Assembly (NCBI GenBank): GCA_029204225.1
Contig: MU832140.1
Span: 1 to 64,000, forward strand
Direction: 5' to 3'
Length of the DNA stretch: 64,000 bases
DNA from: Diphasiastrum complanatum
Lineage: Eukaryota > Streptophyta > Lycopodiopsida > Lycopodiales > Lycopodiaceae
The notes beneath the pieces are model-generated. The model saw only the letters and a program-made list of their open reading frames with translations, was not told the DNA's origin and made no database searches. This document shows, one piece after another, positions 52,342 through 64,000 of this stretch. Numbering within the stretch: position 1 is the first letter of the stretch; every line of letters begins with the position of its first letter. Made by a program: the position numbers and the translations under genes.

Positions 52342-53380
52342 TCAAATTTGATGGTATCCAGATCCGAGATCTATTCGGCTAAAATATTTGGCATGTTTGA
52401 GCTGGTCGAATAGGTCATCAATTCTAGGCATGGGATACTTGTTTTTGATGGTACTCTTGTTGAGCATGCGGTAATCCACACACATTCGAAGAGTCTTGTC
52501 CGCCTTTTCCATGAATAACACTGGGGCTCCAAAAGGTGAAGCGCTAGGTCTAATAAATCCTTTGTCTATCAATTCACCAAGTCGCCGTCTCAGTTCTGCC
52601 AACTCCTCTTGTGACATCTTGTAGGGTGCTTGTGAAGTTTGTTCTGTTCCTAGTACCAACTCAATTTTATGGTCCACTGTTCTTCGAGGATGTAGCTTAG
52701 CTAGGAGTTCCTCCATAAATACATCACTAAATTCCTCTAGTAGATTTGCCACTTCTTTTGGCAAGTTTTCTTGTCGAGCGCTTTTCCCTTCTGAGACCTC
52801 TCGGCATATACAAAGAAAGCACTTTGACCTTTTCATTTTTGTCATTCTTTTCATCGCTAATGCCGCAATTAGATTTTGTTCAATATCGGTACCCTTAGCG
52901 TTCCCTCCGAGCAGGACTTTCGTCATACAGATTTGTCCCTTGTAATCCAAGAGGACCAAGTTTGAGCTCCTACCCAAAACTGCAATACAGTAGGCCCAAA
53001 ATCACATCGAAGGCATCCATCTCTAAAATCAGAAAGCTAAGTTTAGCCTTCCATCTCCCAATCTGCACCGTGATGTTCAATGTCGCTTTGTCTGCGTCTA
53101 GTACTCCCTTTGTTGTTTCTATCTTGAGAGTTGATGTAACATTCCTGGTCAGCAAGCTGAATCCACTATGCTCCTTGAGATGTAGTTATGTGAAGCTCCA
53201 TAGTCGATCATGAAATCTGACTTCCTCCCCACGATCTTTCCAGATAGGAATAACAATCTTGAACCAGTCTTGGGAGTTGCCCCATGGAAGTTCCTTTCCA
53301 TACTTGTGTGTTGTCCACCCACAAATGTAAGCTCCTCTCCAACTCCCAACTAGATCACCTGGATCAAAATGAGCAGTCAA
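52342..53380 (-). pseudogene. Gypsy protease and RT start (chromovirus-type)
   Basis: The protease contains GRKSDFMIDYGASHNYISRS (D-Y-G in place of D-S/T-G) and closes with [19 protein letters not shown] after a frameshift near 53150. The RT frame (52342-52977) reads [80 protein letters not shown] and [20 protein letters not shown], up to a stop at 52342. No gag lies upstream; the leader begins directly at about 53380. Confidence 0.88.
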
Positions 53381-54020
53381 GGGTTATTCAAGTATAGGCA
53401 AGCACACCACAAATGAACATACCAACCAAAGCTAACACAGAGGATCCCTCTCAAGTTGCACCCCCCTTGAGACCGAACATAGGACCTTTGCCTAGCCGTC
53501 GTGCCCACACAAATCTATCATAGAATTAGCCCATAGAAAACATCCATCTAGCCATCCATGCTTTCACCATTAAGCAGCACATTGCCTCAGTCATGCCCCA
53601 CCAACTCTGGTCGATATCCCTTATAGGTAAACGATCAGCAGCTATCCCGCACCAACAACTAACCACCCGTGCTTTACACCCGAATTCGAGCAGCATCTCT
53701 GTATCAATGATTAACCCGTACAGTTCGAATATGTCACCCCGCACCCCGCAAGGCATAGACCATGCTTTCACCTACCTAGGTAGTACTTTGCCTCATCTGT
53801 CCTATGTGCAGACGGTGCCAGGCCCGAACCACGAGAACTGACCGTGCTTACACCTCAAGGGCAGCACGTTGATTCATCAAGCCCCCCGTTCTGCCGACCA
53901 CCCTGACCATGGATGCACCCATGCTTACACTATGGGTAGCATCTTGCACACAACGGCTATCCTGACAAATCCCAAAAAGTGGCCAACCCTATGAGACTTG
54001 CGTAGCTGACCGGCTAGTCG
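53381..54020 (-). repeat. Leader with degenerate ~80-110-bp repeats
   Basis: The plus-strand word CCRTGCTTWCAC followed by a GGGCAGCAYNTTG-like word recurs at 53556, 53667, 53759, 53842 and 53919, with spacings of 111, 92, 83 and 77 bp. It occupies the leader between primer site and protease, where gag should be. Whether the repeats are remnants of one duplicated unit cannot be settled by eye. Confidence 0.5.
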
Positions 54021-54032
54021 ACTCTGATACCA
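54021..54032 (-). other. Primer-binding site, initiator Met-tRNA type
   Basis: On the minus strand TGGTATCAGAGT lies five bases after the LTR end at 54038. It shows that the LTR at 54038-55236 is the 5' LTR of the minus-strand element. Confidence 0.75.
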
Positions 54033-54037
54033 CATCT

Positions 54038-55236
54038 TGCGCCGGTGCCTCAAAGGGTGCTGGGACTTGAGTGGTTTCCCCAACACGCGCTTAAGTCTAA
54101 CATTCATCCATCATGCACTTATGTAAAAGCCAACTTAGAAATGTAATAAGCTTAACCATTCAGACTTAAAAAACTAGAATTCCAACCAACGTAAAAGCCA
54201 ACTTAGAATCCGTCCCCAAAAGGTAACCAAAGGCAAAGACAAGCCACACATGGAACACAAGACATAGTGGTCGCCAAACTGACCAAATGGCATAGCGGCG
54301 AGCCACACGTCGGTGTTGTGGACCCTTAGGCACCGACGACGCAAAAAGGTTTTAGTAAGACTAGTCTCGAAGGCAAAACCGAAATGGTAATCATCCCCAA
54401 GGATCAACTTTATTAAATTTTGAAGAGGTTACATTCATACATAGACTGACTGGTGGTCTTAGGCGCCGGCGACGCAAAAAGGTTATTATAAGACTAGTCT
54501 CGGAGACAAAACCGAAATGGTAATCATCCCCAAGGATTAACTTTATTAAATTTGGAAGAGGTTACATTCATACATAGATTGACTGGTGGTCTCGGGCCAC
54601 CAACACATGTTGGGCATTGTTCTCAGCTACGCTGGTAGAGGGAGCTGAGACCTGGCAACTGGATTCTTGGCGCTGGTTGAGTTGCCCAAGTTTTTGTCTG
54701 TCGGACTCCCCCTATAGTTTTGGTGTGATTCGGCACGCCCCCTCTGTCCAGGAATATAGTGCTTTCTAGTAAAGCACGCTTTTTTGGACTTAGTTTTTAT
54801 TTTGCTGATTAAGCCTGGCAGAATCAGTCTGGCTCCCGGACATGGGTCTCGGGAGCTGTCCCGGTGGCAGAATCAACCTAGCTCCTGACTAGGACATGAC
54901 TCGAGCTCGAGAGCTAGCTCATGACTTGTAACTACTTGGCTAGCTCACCACAGGTCAGAGGCTCAGTCCTTGACTTCCTAACTCGCTCAGGGACCTTTAG
55001 GAAGTGTCACCCATTAGAGTCTTACAGGGCACCTTGGTGCACATGAGTCAGCTTTACAACAGTGATCGATGCTAGTCTCCGGGGTGCTGGCATGCCAAGG
55101 CGGGCACCAGGACAACATTCCAGCAAGGGAAGCTGAGACTTGTCGTCCTGAGTCGCAACCCGCATTCCACTATAGTTATGGTGGGATTCACCACCTGCCC
55201 TCATACCAAGTGCTCTGCCCAAGCTGGTAAAGCACA
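54038..55236 (-). mobile_element. 5' LTR (~1.2 kb) of the chromovirus-type element
   Basis: On the minus strand it runs from TGTGCTTTACCAGC (55236) to CCGGCGCA (54038). The start is supported by the related copy at 15541. It contains two tandem 133-bp units (boundaries about 54326, 54459, 54591), each with a TTTAATAAAG word and CGGTTTTGYCTYCGAGACTAG. The two-fold unit could duplicate the polyadenylation region. Confidence 0.65.
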
Positions 55237-55475
55237 TTTTCTCTCTCTAGTATTTATTGATCCCCAGGCTTCCTTTAATCATGCCTAGATCGTGTGAGGT
55301 GATTGCACATCGATCCGAACTCTCTGGAATTCACTAGAACTGATCAAAGTTTTTCAGCCATAGGAACTTGGCACCGGCTAGATTTTGGTCATAGTGGCGC
55401 CAGGAGCGGCGCCGAAGCCAGTGGTGTTGGGAGCAACAGTGGCCTTGCTGACACCAAGGTAGTTTTACATCACAG
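55237..55475. other. Short interval of unassigned LTR-like DNA
   Basis: No coding. GTGGCGCCAGGAGCGGCGCC near 55395-55414 is a GC-rich inverted repeat of GGCGCC. Confidence 0.3.
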
Positions 55476-56870
55476 ATCGTCTCAGGAGAGAGGACTCCAT
55501 ATGGGGTATTGGCAGTCCAAATGGTAGGAGACAATAAAGTTCCTTCACTCGGAGCTTCGAGAAAGATCAGAACGATCGTCGTAAGGGAATTCTTAGAAGA
55601 ACTCTAGAGATTTCTTGCAGAATTTTGGAAATTGCAAGTTTGGTGGTTTTTTGGAAAAACCAACGTTTGAGACAGAAAAGTCAGTGTATGGATAGTCGTT
55701 CGGTGTAACGGTATTTGCAGAGGAGCTGCAAAGAGCAGTGATAGTGGCCATAGCAATTTACAAGGCAAAATTTGGTGGAAAACTAAGAAAACTCTGAATT
55801 TCTCAGATTTGGCAAGGTTTCAAAGTTTCTTTCGAAAAAGCTGACTGTTTACAGTAGTGAAATATTCACCAAATCATATGCTGTCAGTCCCACCAGATTG
55901 ACAGGACAAGGACGACCTCAGGATATTGTAATTAGTCATGTATAGTTAATTAGATTCGCTATATTCAGTTGTGTTCGGGACATGACCCATTAGGATATAT
56001 TGATCGGGCACTGATCCCGTAGACGACTACTTGGGTTAGCCGGGTAGCCACACATAGGAAAATTAGCATGTATAGTGTATTTTTGACAGCATTGCTATAC
56101 TCAGGGGCATGTCCTGAGTTTGTCAGTCTTTTAGCCCATGTTCGGCCTATTAGTCAGATAGGTGCTTATTTTAGTGTGTTGACACTTGTCAAGCCCATGC
56201 ATGTTGGGGCTTTTGGTATATGTGCAGTTTTCTCTTTGTAATCTATAACTTTTGTTGTGCCATCTATGAAAGCTTGTGAGGAGTGGCTATGGTGATTGTG
56301 TGATGTGATCTGCATACTACACTATCAGAATTTCAAATTGGTATCAGAGCGGCAGGGTGATGCAGTTATGCACGATCCGGTGGAGCTATGGGATAGCGTC
56401 TTTCACCAAGAAAAATAGCACTCAGAGCGTCTCAAGTGAGAGGACTCCATAAGGGGTATTGGCAGTCCGAATGGTAGGAGACAACAAAGTTCCTTCGATC
56501 GGAGCTTCGGGAAAGATTAGAATGATTGTCGTAGGTGGATTCCGAGGAGAATTCACGGAGAAACTTGCAGTTTCGGTAGTTTCGGGGAAATCATTGATGG
56601 TGGCCTCATAATTCACTGTGTGGACAGCTGTTTGGTGCAACGGGACTTGCATGGGTTTGCAAAGAGCAATGACAGAGAGCCATAGCCATTTATAGAGACA
56701 AATTTGGTCAAAAATGGAGGAAATTTGAGAAATTTCCAGTTTTGAGAGGTGTTGACGAATTTTTGAAAAATCAAGCTATTTGTAGTCAATATCGCCCCAA
56801 TCACAGAGCCATAAATTGCATCAGATGCCTTGAGGTAGGGCGACCTTAGTAGGGCAAGAGGCTGCAAGAA
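55476..56870 (+). mobile_element. Leader-LTR-leader arrangement of an LTR element
   Basis: A ~430-bp segment beginning GAGAGGACTCCATAWGGGGT occurs at about 55476-55910 and again at 56428-56870. Between them lies an LTR-like unit of about 415 bp (55921-56335, ending ATTTCA) followed by a Met-tRNA primer site TTGGTATCAGAGC at 56338. The second leader is in its natural place after the primer site; the first is on the wrong side of the LTR. An element whose interior collapsed onto a following element would give this. Confidence 0.6.
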
Positions 56871-57559
56871 AAAGCTCAGTAAAAGATGGAGTATAGCCCA
56901 AGAAATCTCTTTTCTTGCTCAGCTAGGATTTTAAGGGGGAAAAGTGTAATTCTCTTCCAATACAAAATGTTCTTTGGAGCTGTAAAAATGTGCAGCTGGG
57001 CACCCTAGCATCACAAGGCATTAGCTAGGAGGCCGTGACTGGCCGTGGAGAGAGAAAATAGTCTAATCAATCCATAGGTGACAGCCATAGCTCATTTTGA
57101 AGAGAGCTCGTGAAAGAAGGAAGAAAAGAGGAGAGGGCCACAACGGACAGGTCGCTTGCGTCCAATCAAACTAAGAGGGTAGCGGGAGCAAGATTCAGCG
57201 TACCCATTTTAGTCAGGATCATTGAATTTAGATCCAACGCGATCGATGGTCACAAGGAGGAGCTCGGGGAGCAACATGGGCCATCAGATATCGTGAAGAC
57301 GCTGTGAGGAGGATAGTGCAACCTGTGTGTATCGCCTGTCTATAAGTTGATTAAGTTTTTTAAGTTCTAAGTACTAGTTCAAAGTGGTGGTAGGTGGAGT
57401 GTGCTTCTTTGTGCACCATAGATTTAGTTATGTTTCTTTTGAAGGGCTAGGATTTCAATCCTTCCCTCAATGAAGTAGCCAATAGAAGCAAAGGGGCAAG
57501 GGCATCCCCAAGAATGAAAAGGCACCTCTTGTACTCCATTTAAAATTCTAATTGAGAGG
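56871..57559. other. Gene-free interval
   Basis: No frame with a recognised domain. It may be more leader of the preceding LTR element. The junction to copia coding lies near 57560. Confidence 0.4.
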
Positions 57560-58156
57560 AGGAAACTCTACCACCGTTGTGGATTCTTGGAAAAGTGCCA
57601 AGAGAGTGCTTAGATATGTTTCTAGTACTAGATTTTTTTGGCATACTTTATGAAGGATCTAACTTGCACTTGAGAGCCTACTCGGATTCAGATTTTGCAG
57701 GTGACAAGATGGATAGAAAGTCCATTAGTGCATTTGCAACATTCCTTTGTGGAGGAGTAATATCTTGGCTTTCCAAAAAGCAAGATACTATCTCACTATC
57801 TTCTTGTGAAGCCGAGTACAAGGCATTGACTTCGACAACTAAAGAGACTCTTGATGGAGCTACATGTGCTAAAGGCTGAGGAGATTCCTTACATATATTG
57901 TGACAATCAAGCTTCTCAACAAATTGCTTCCAATCCTATCTTCCATGCTAGAACAAAGCATATTGAGATAGCTCACCACTTTGTGAGGGAGAAGGTACAA
58001 TCCAAGGAGGTGCAACTACATCATGTACCATCATCCGAATGCATAGTTGATATCTTAACCAAGCCATTGTCCAAAGATCCATTTTACAAGTTAAGATATG
58101 CTCTTGGAATTGTAGATAGATGTACATTAGATTGCCAAGTTAGAAGTGAGGAGTGT
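57560..58156 (+). pseudogene. Copia RNase H end
   Basis: LGKVPRECLDMFLVLDFFG and LHLRAYSDSDFAGDKMDRKS, SISAFATFLCGGVISWLSKK, QDTISLSSCEAEYKAL, then a one-base frameshift near 57855 and IYCDNQASQQIASNPIFHAR, KHIEIAHHFVREKV and SECIVDILTKPLSKDPFYKL. The frame ends inside the first bases of the LTR (TGT TGA at 58154). RT and everything upstream are missing. It is related to the RNase H at 37.3-38.0 kb. Confidence 0.9.
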
Positions 58157-58785
58157 TGAAAATTGTCACTTCTCACTTGCCCTTTTTTATTGTAAATAAA
58201 GATCAATCATGATTACAATGTTCAAGATCTGATTTCACACATGTGGAGCCTGTTCCCACGTGTGAAAGAAAGTACTTTTCATATTTGTAAATATCTACTT
58301 TGATTTTGTATCAACCGAGTTCTAGAAGATAAGAGTTGACCATTTTCCTTAGATCCTATTTTGTAGGGAATATTCCTATATTCTATGAGACTAGCTCTTT
58401 GGAATTTAGCCATATTCTAGAAGGTCAACTTTGGATAAGGATCAAGGATGGATCAAATGGATAGATCTGAGTGATGTGGAACTCTTCACAAGTGTGAAGA
58501 CCTGCTAGATTGTACCAAACTCGTAGATGTACTTGATCCATAAAAGGATCATCATTTTGCTAATGAGATTGATGAGACTTTTGCATTCTACACTTTTGTG
58601 AGATTTCTAGTCAATAGAATTGTGATTTTATTGAATGATTGCTATCAAGAACCTATGTACTTGTTGTTTCAGGTGCAGGCCGTACAGTGGACAGTAGTCC
58701 ACACGTGTGAGACTGCTCTCACTTGTTTATGACGATTTGATCCATTGCTTTTGCTTAAATCTAAGTGTAGTGAATCTAGATCAAG
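58154..58785 (+). mobile_element. Copia 3' LTR
   Basis: Starts TGTTGAAAATTGTCAC directly at the end of RNase H and matches 61342-62101 to about 58785 (GAATCTAGATCAAG). Relative to that copy, about 130 bp near 58320 are missing. It holds CACGTGTG-type palindromes near 58235, 58256, 58484 and 58699. The far end is not defined because the next sequence (inverted gypsy RT) cuts in. Confidence 0.8.
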
Positions 58786-58799
58786 TATGATTCACTGAG

Positions 58800-59430
58800 T
58801 TGTCGGTTGGCAAATTGGACTGGAAATTCTTTTTTGCATTCTAGGTCAAGATAGCTCCAACTACATACTTTAATGCATCCGTATGCACATGGAATTTAAT
58901 GGTCCAATTGGGTGATGTTGAGACCAATCCATCTTTAAGCTTCTGGAAAGCTTGTAAGGCTTCCTCTGTCCAATGCAGTTCCATGCCAGAGCTTGTAGAT
59001 TGGCCTTGCTAACTCCGCAGAATCTAGAATGAAGATCCGATAGTAGTTAGCATGGCCCATAAAATTGTAGACCTCGTGAATCGTCCCTGGTGGTGGCAGA
59101 GCAACAATGACCATTATCTTTGATAGATCAGTGGCACTTCTGTGTCTCGATACAATGTGGCCCAAAATGAGGCCATGTGTCACCCAAAACTAACACTTTT
59201 CTAGGTTCAAAGATATCTGGTACTTGCGACATTGAATTAACACCTTATCCAGATGAGATAAGTGTCTTGAAATAGGCCCGTGCACTTATAGGTCATCCAA
59301 GAAGATTTCTAGAAACTTTTGCATGTACTCTCTGAATGCCACTCTCCAAAAGGTACTGGGGGCATTACAAAGTCCGAATGGCATTACCTTATAGGCGTAC
59401 GTTCCCCATTTTGTGGCGAATGTGACACTC
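58800..59430 (-). pseudogene. Ty3 RT fragment, four-knuckle-like
   Basis: Minus strand from 59430: FATKWGTYAYKVMPFGLCNA, FWRVAFREYMQKFLEIFLDD, then KYQISLNLEKC, WVTHGLILGHIVSRHRS, DLSKIMVIVALPPPGTIHEV, YNFMGHANYYRIFILDSAEL. These are the palm, thumb and connection regions, very close to the element at 46.8-47.4 kb. Both ends are cut: at 59430 against an LTR and at about 58800 against the copia LTR. Confidence 0.85.
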
Positions 59431-59529
59431 TCTGTGAAGTGTAGAGAAAAAACACAGGATCAATTAATTTTGGACTTTTTCAAAAAAATTGGACTATTTT
59501 GAGAATCTCCCCCCCTTCTTCCCTAACTT

Positions 59530-59934
59530 GAAACTCACAAGTGCAGTATGCAGATCACATCACACAATCACCATAGCCCCTCCTCACAAGCTCTCATAGA
59601 TGGCACAACAAAAGTTATAGATTACAAAGGGAAAACTATACATATACCAAAAGCCCCAACATGCATGGGCTCGACAAGTGTCAACACACTAAAATAGGCA
59701 CATGTCTGACTAATAGGCCCAACATGGGCTAAAAGACAAACTCGGGACATGCCCCTAAGTATAGGAGTGTCGTCAAAAATACATTGTACATGCTAATTTC
59801 CTACGTGTGGCTACCCAGCTAACCCAAGTAACCATCTACGGGATCAGTGCTCGATTAATATATTTTAATGGGTCACATCTCGAATACAACTGAATAAAGC
59901 AAATCTAATTAATTGTACACTAATTACAATATCA
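59530..59934 (-). mobile_element. LTR, inverted copy of 55921-56335
   Basis: GATATTGTAATTAG to the AGTTTCA end on the minus strand matches the plus-strand LTR at 55921-56335 (CCCATGCATGTTGGGGCTTT, AATCTATAACTTTTGTTGTG). The two LTRs face each other across 3.2 kb of unrelated fragments, so they are not a normal pair. No primer site is visible here. Confidence 0.75.
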
Positions 59935-61341
59935 TATATAGAGCTTACATAAAATGTATATCAGATTAACTCTAATTTCTAACTCTCTCCCTTAAGCTCA
60001 AATGTGATAAGAGTGAAAAACAATAATCTGTAGCAATGTTTGGAGTGTCCAAAAGATGTTATGCATGTCCATGTTACCCTGTACTTGACTCACGCTCAAG
60101 CACACCAACAATCCACCAGGTTTGACTCACAAAGTATCATGTAAACACAATGCTCATACAAAGAGTACCATGCTCTCAACCAACTGACTTGTCCCCAATC
60201 CGACTTGAAACACAAGTGGACCACATGAGTGACATGGCTCAAACTGAGGAAATCCCACCGCCACCATGAGACTTAAGTTGAATCTAATTACGAGAATTTT
60301 TCACCCGTAAATAGCATACCATGCCTACCTCTCACCTGTGATTGCTTGCCCTCTCAGAATTGTTGCCAATGATGAGTAGTCATGCCGCTAAACTGCACTT
60401 TCGTCGCCAAAACTAGCTTTCGCCACACAATTCTACTACCATTCTCTCCCATACCGCATTTACCGCTTCTAAACACCCTGTTACCCTATTAGAAGTAAGC
60501 AATAAGGATTTAGAAGTGATTATGCCTCATTGCACCGCCTTGTAGCAGGTTTCACTAGAAAATTGGCCCAAATTTGGCCCTACGGTACCCAAATAGCGAA
60601 TTTAGCCCATCACTAAATCACCTGCACTCCACTCGATAGTCATCGTCTTTGTCATCTTCTATCAAAATTTTCAGACCGAATTCTCAAGTGTGTTGGGTTC
60701 AGCACGCAAAGGTGAGGCTATAAACTCCATTGTTCAGAATGTGTCATAGTCTAGTGGTTTATCAGACTCGACATTCTAGAGAGATAGATCAGTGGGGGGA
60801 GTGGACAGAAGGATGGAGGTGTGAAAGGGAGGAGAGATGGGCTATTTGAAAGAAGAGATGATGTTGGGCATGGGGAACTAGAGAGTGGTGTCTAGGATGG
60901 AGGGAGACGGGGAATGGAAGAAGCAATGGTGATGGAAGGGGTGGCGAGAACGATTGTGGACGAAGAGAGAATAGGGTAAATAGATGCAGGAGGAGATAGG
61001 AAAGTGGTGGAAGAAGTGGTAGGAGTGGTAGTAGTATTGATACGACGAAGGGTGTTGTTGGATGAAGTATCAAAGGTGGGGGAAGTGGTGTCGCATACGT
61101 TTGGCGGATGGTAAATTCAGTGGGAAGGGTGGGAGGTCGAAGGTTAGTGGATGGTGTGCTGCGGTGAGGACCAAAATGGTGAAATTCTTGAACCTTCTGT
61201 TCGAGGAGGGTGATAATAAGGGCAGACAACAATGGCCCTATGACGAATTTCTAGTGTGTGTCGTTGTGTTTGATGGCCCTCTTTAGCTCAAAAATGATAA
61301 AGTCATGCCAATCATAGGGCACAACCTTATTGGCTGGAAAA
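59935..61341. other. Gene-free interval
   Basis: About 1.4 kb. A minus-strand frame at 60789-61232 is Pro/Leu/Ser-rich because the DNA is a long purine-rich stretch; I do not count it as a gene. Nothing else is recognised. Confidence 0.4.
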
Positions 61342-62101
61342 TGTTGAAAATTGTCACTTCTCAATTGTCATTTTTTATTGTAAATAAAGATCGATCATGA
61401 GTACAATGTTCATGATCTGATTTCACATGTGTGGAGCCTATTCCCACGTGTGAAAGAAATTACTTTTCATATTTATAAATATCTACTTTGATTTTGTATC
61501 AATCAAGTCAAGTGTGAACATGATATGACTAGTTTTTAGTCAAGTTGACTAGTCGCCTAGAAATTAGCTTATCTTTGCATGTGCATGAGTAAATGCTCCC
61601 ACATGGCAAGTGGATGTTCACACATGTGTATAGAGTTCTAGAAGATAAGAGTTGACCATTTTCCTTAGATCCTATTTTGTAGGGAATATTCCTATATTCT
61701 ATGAGACTAGCTCTTTGGATTTTAGCCATATTCTAGAAGGTCAACTTTGGATAAGGATCAAGGATGGATCAAATGGATAGATCTGAGTGATGTGGAACTC
61801 TTCACACGTGTGAAGACCTGCTGGATTGTACCAGACTCATAGATGTACTTGATCCATAAAAGGATCATCATTTTGCTAATGGGATTGATGAGACTTTTGC
61901 ATTCTGCACTTTTGTGAGATTTCTAGTCAACAGAATTGTGATTTTATTGAATGATTGCTATCAAGAACCTATGTAGTTGTTGTTTCAGGTGCAGGCCATA
62001 CAGTGGACAGTACTCCACACGTGTGAGGCTGCTCTCACTTGTTTATGAAGATTTGATGCATTGCTCTTGCTTAAATCTAAGTGTAGTGAATCTAGATCAA
62101 G
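61342..62101 (+). mobile_element. Copia LTR, solo
   Basis: 760 bp homologous to the 3' LTR at 58154, again starting TGTTGAAAATTGTCAC. It retains the ~130 bp missing there (including TTAGTCAAGTTGACTAGTC, an inverted repeat). Palindrome CTTCACACGTGTGAAG lies at 61800-61815, with others near 61432, 61446, 61613 and 62017. No copia coding flanks it. Its end is set only by the extent of the match. Confidence 0.75.
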
Positions 62102-64000
62102 ATCTAAAGTGTAGAACTTGATAGATCCATTGATTAAGCAACCAATAACTCTATTTTTTATTGAAGGTTGTTTATTTTTTCATGCTTTGCTATTTCATGA
62201 TTTATGCTACTTAATGTTTTTCCAATAGATCAAAGCATTAGCAAGTGATATACCTCCCTCTAACTCTTCTTTCTTTCCTCTACTTCACCTCTATTTTGGA
62301 TGGCATGTGTGGTTAGTGTAGGATTGGGGTTTAGTGTTAAGTGTTGTGGGGAAATCAACTAGAATAATCAGCTAAATATAGCTACAAACCTATCCTAGTG
62401 GATCTAACCCTTCTTGAGAGGTAGAGGAATACTTACGCTATATCTACGACAATACACCGACCTTATTATCGAGGCTTTTCTGAAGCAAAAACTTTAAGAA
62501 AAATCCATAAAAACTAGTATGTCCAATGAACAAAACTTGGATAATTGCATCGGGCCCCAAGGGGATTAATGAAGGACACTTATGATAAACAAAATATATA
62601 TATTCATACATTAATGTTCCAAGTATAGAGATATATTACAAACTAAATCGGGACTCTCACATACGTGTGTGCTATAATAAAACACCTAATTAGATCCAGT
62701 TGAGTCGTCCTCCTCTTGACCATGGCCATCACACTCATGTGATTGCAATGCATGGGATTAGGACTGCGCTATTTGCGTGCAATTAAGATGAGTAAGTTCT
62801 TGAAGAAATGTGGTGAGAGTGAGAGTCAGACCACACGAATGTAGTGAAGTTAAAATATATTTTGAAGCCATACCTCATACGCAGTAATTGATTCTGACTC
62901 CTTGTCTTTCCAATAATTCAAGTAATGATTGTATATTGTTGAAATATGCATACTTATACTCCTATTTTGTGGGATAACACTTTATGACATATTTCTACAT
63001 GAACCGACATATATGTGATTATAATTCAAACAAATTCACAAATAATTTAGGGTAGTGCAAGAAGATTACCAAAATAAAAGTTGAATTTCATTAGCATCAA
63101 ATTCAACATATAGGTGGGAGACTTATGAAATGGGCATGAAAAGAATCTTGGACGTTGCTACCAAAGTGAGAAGGCCCTGGAATCTCTAGTCGCGTTAGTT
63201 AAAGGTAGGGTTTGGTGGTACAATATGGACTGTCAAGGACACTATTTTTTATGGGTAGAAATGCACTCAAAAAAGGTTTATTGTTTAACATTCTAAAGTG
63301 GGTCCACTAGAGCTGAAGAGACTATGTGGGCCCATCATTACTAGGGATGCCTTCATTGCATTAACTCGTGGGTATCATCTATCAAGCTCCCTCCCAAATC
63401 TCATGTGTACTACCAAAATCTTCCTTGGGCACGTGGGACGTCCTAGATCTTCCAGCTTTCATTGCATCTCGGACCTCCGATTTGTGGTGGCTCATCACGC
63501 CTCCCATGCGGCTCACCATCCATTTAAAATCAGATTGCATATCAAGGGAGGGGACTGAAACTCTCTATACAACTGGTCAACGACATGATTTTTGTCTTTA
63601 TCATCTTGTTTGCACCAGTCCTTGAAAATGTCCTTGTTGAAGACCACATGCATGAGTTGCCTTATGCAAGTGATGACACGGGGCATTCCTTCCATTTTAT
63701 CCTAGAAATTATAAAAACTGAAGTCGAATTTCGTGCAATTACATACATGGGTATGTGGTGATAGATAGTTTCTTGAAATCCCTTGAAAGAATCTTACACA
63801 TCTAACACATACTAAACTTAAGTCATAATTTGAGGTCTCGAAACAACTTCGACCTTAAAGCAAATAATCAAAACAACCTTGGTTAGGGCCATAAATGAAT
63901 CACATTTAAAAAAGTTCAAGGAATGTTGAGTCCAAATAAATGAATTTCATTCACTAATGAGTCCAAATAAAAAAAATACTAGCTCCATTGTACCCCAATA
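62102..64000. other. Unassigned DNA to the window end
   Basis: AT-rich sequence without a recognisable frame, RNA gene or repeat. Short open frames at 63298-63625 lack any domain signature. Confidence 0.4.

Noticed and set aside
60789-61232. 147-codon minus-strand frame rich in Pro, Leu and Ser
   Set aside because: It arises from a long purine-rich stretch on the plus strand. The composition is low-complexity with no domain, and no start context or splice structure is convincing.

Overview
The window reads as nuclear DNA of a land plant with a large, repeat-choked genome. It holds Ty3/gypsy elements of at least two lineages, Ty1/copia elements, plant-style primer-binding sites for initiator Met-tRNA and an Asp-tRNA-like site, plant TATA boxes in LTRs, hAT remnants and one split host gene with GT-AG introns. 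A non-LTR fragment with a restriction-like endonuclease fits a seed-free lineage (fern, lycophyte, bryophyte) better than a typical flowering plant, but the sequence alone does not prove the group. I see no bacterial operons, no CRISPR array and no rRNA or tRNA gene that I can support.

Layout. 0-9.3 kb: an 18-bp minisatellite, a gypsy 5' LTR with a 374-bp internal duplication, its leader and a broken gag-protease, two coiled-coil reading frames, an inverted integrase-chromodomain fragment, a gypsy protease-RT fragment cut by a hAT-like BED zinc-finger fragment, a GC-rich palindrome cluster, and a copia LTR with primer-binding site. 9.3-13.1 kb: mostly unidentified DNA, then the C-terminal third of an R2-type non-LTR element. 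13.1-16.1 kb: a deleted copy of a Ty3 family here called the four-knuckle family, joined to another LTR. 16.1-21.3 kb: little repeat coding; the only host gene, a CCDC174 homologue on the minus strand (18.3-20.2 kb), lies here. 21.3-26.0 kb: an LTR, Asp-type primer site, long leader and truncated gag of a Ty3 element, a hAT remnant, and a copia element with two LTRs and most of its interior lost. 26.0-36.5 kb: a second four-knuckle-related Ty3 element with a leader full of tandem repeats and a 682-bp solo LTR inserted in its integrase. 36.5-40.7 kb: an internally deleted copia element (minus). 40.7-50.4 kb: the most complete four-knuckle element (minus), with 3' LTR, polypurine tract, an ~850-codon extra reading frame, integrase, RNase H, RT, protease and gag. 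50.4-55.2 kb: a degraded chromovirus-type gypsy element (minus) with its 1.2-kb 5' LTR. 55.2-64 kb: nested LTR pieces, a copia RNase H end with its 3' LTR, an inverted gypsy RT piece, a solo copia LTR and unidentified DNA.

Almost every mobile-element frame carries stops, frameshifts or deletions, so the window is an archive of dead elements rather than active ones. The observations most worth following are the four-knuckle Ty3 family (four zinc knuckles in gag, an extra 3' frame and a recurring AACCTTCGCC motif in its untranslated parts), the 25-bp/98-bp higher-order repeats at both ends of its relative, and the apparently truncated CCDC174 gene.
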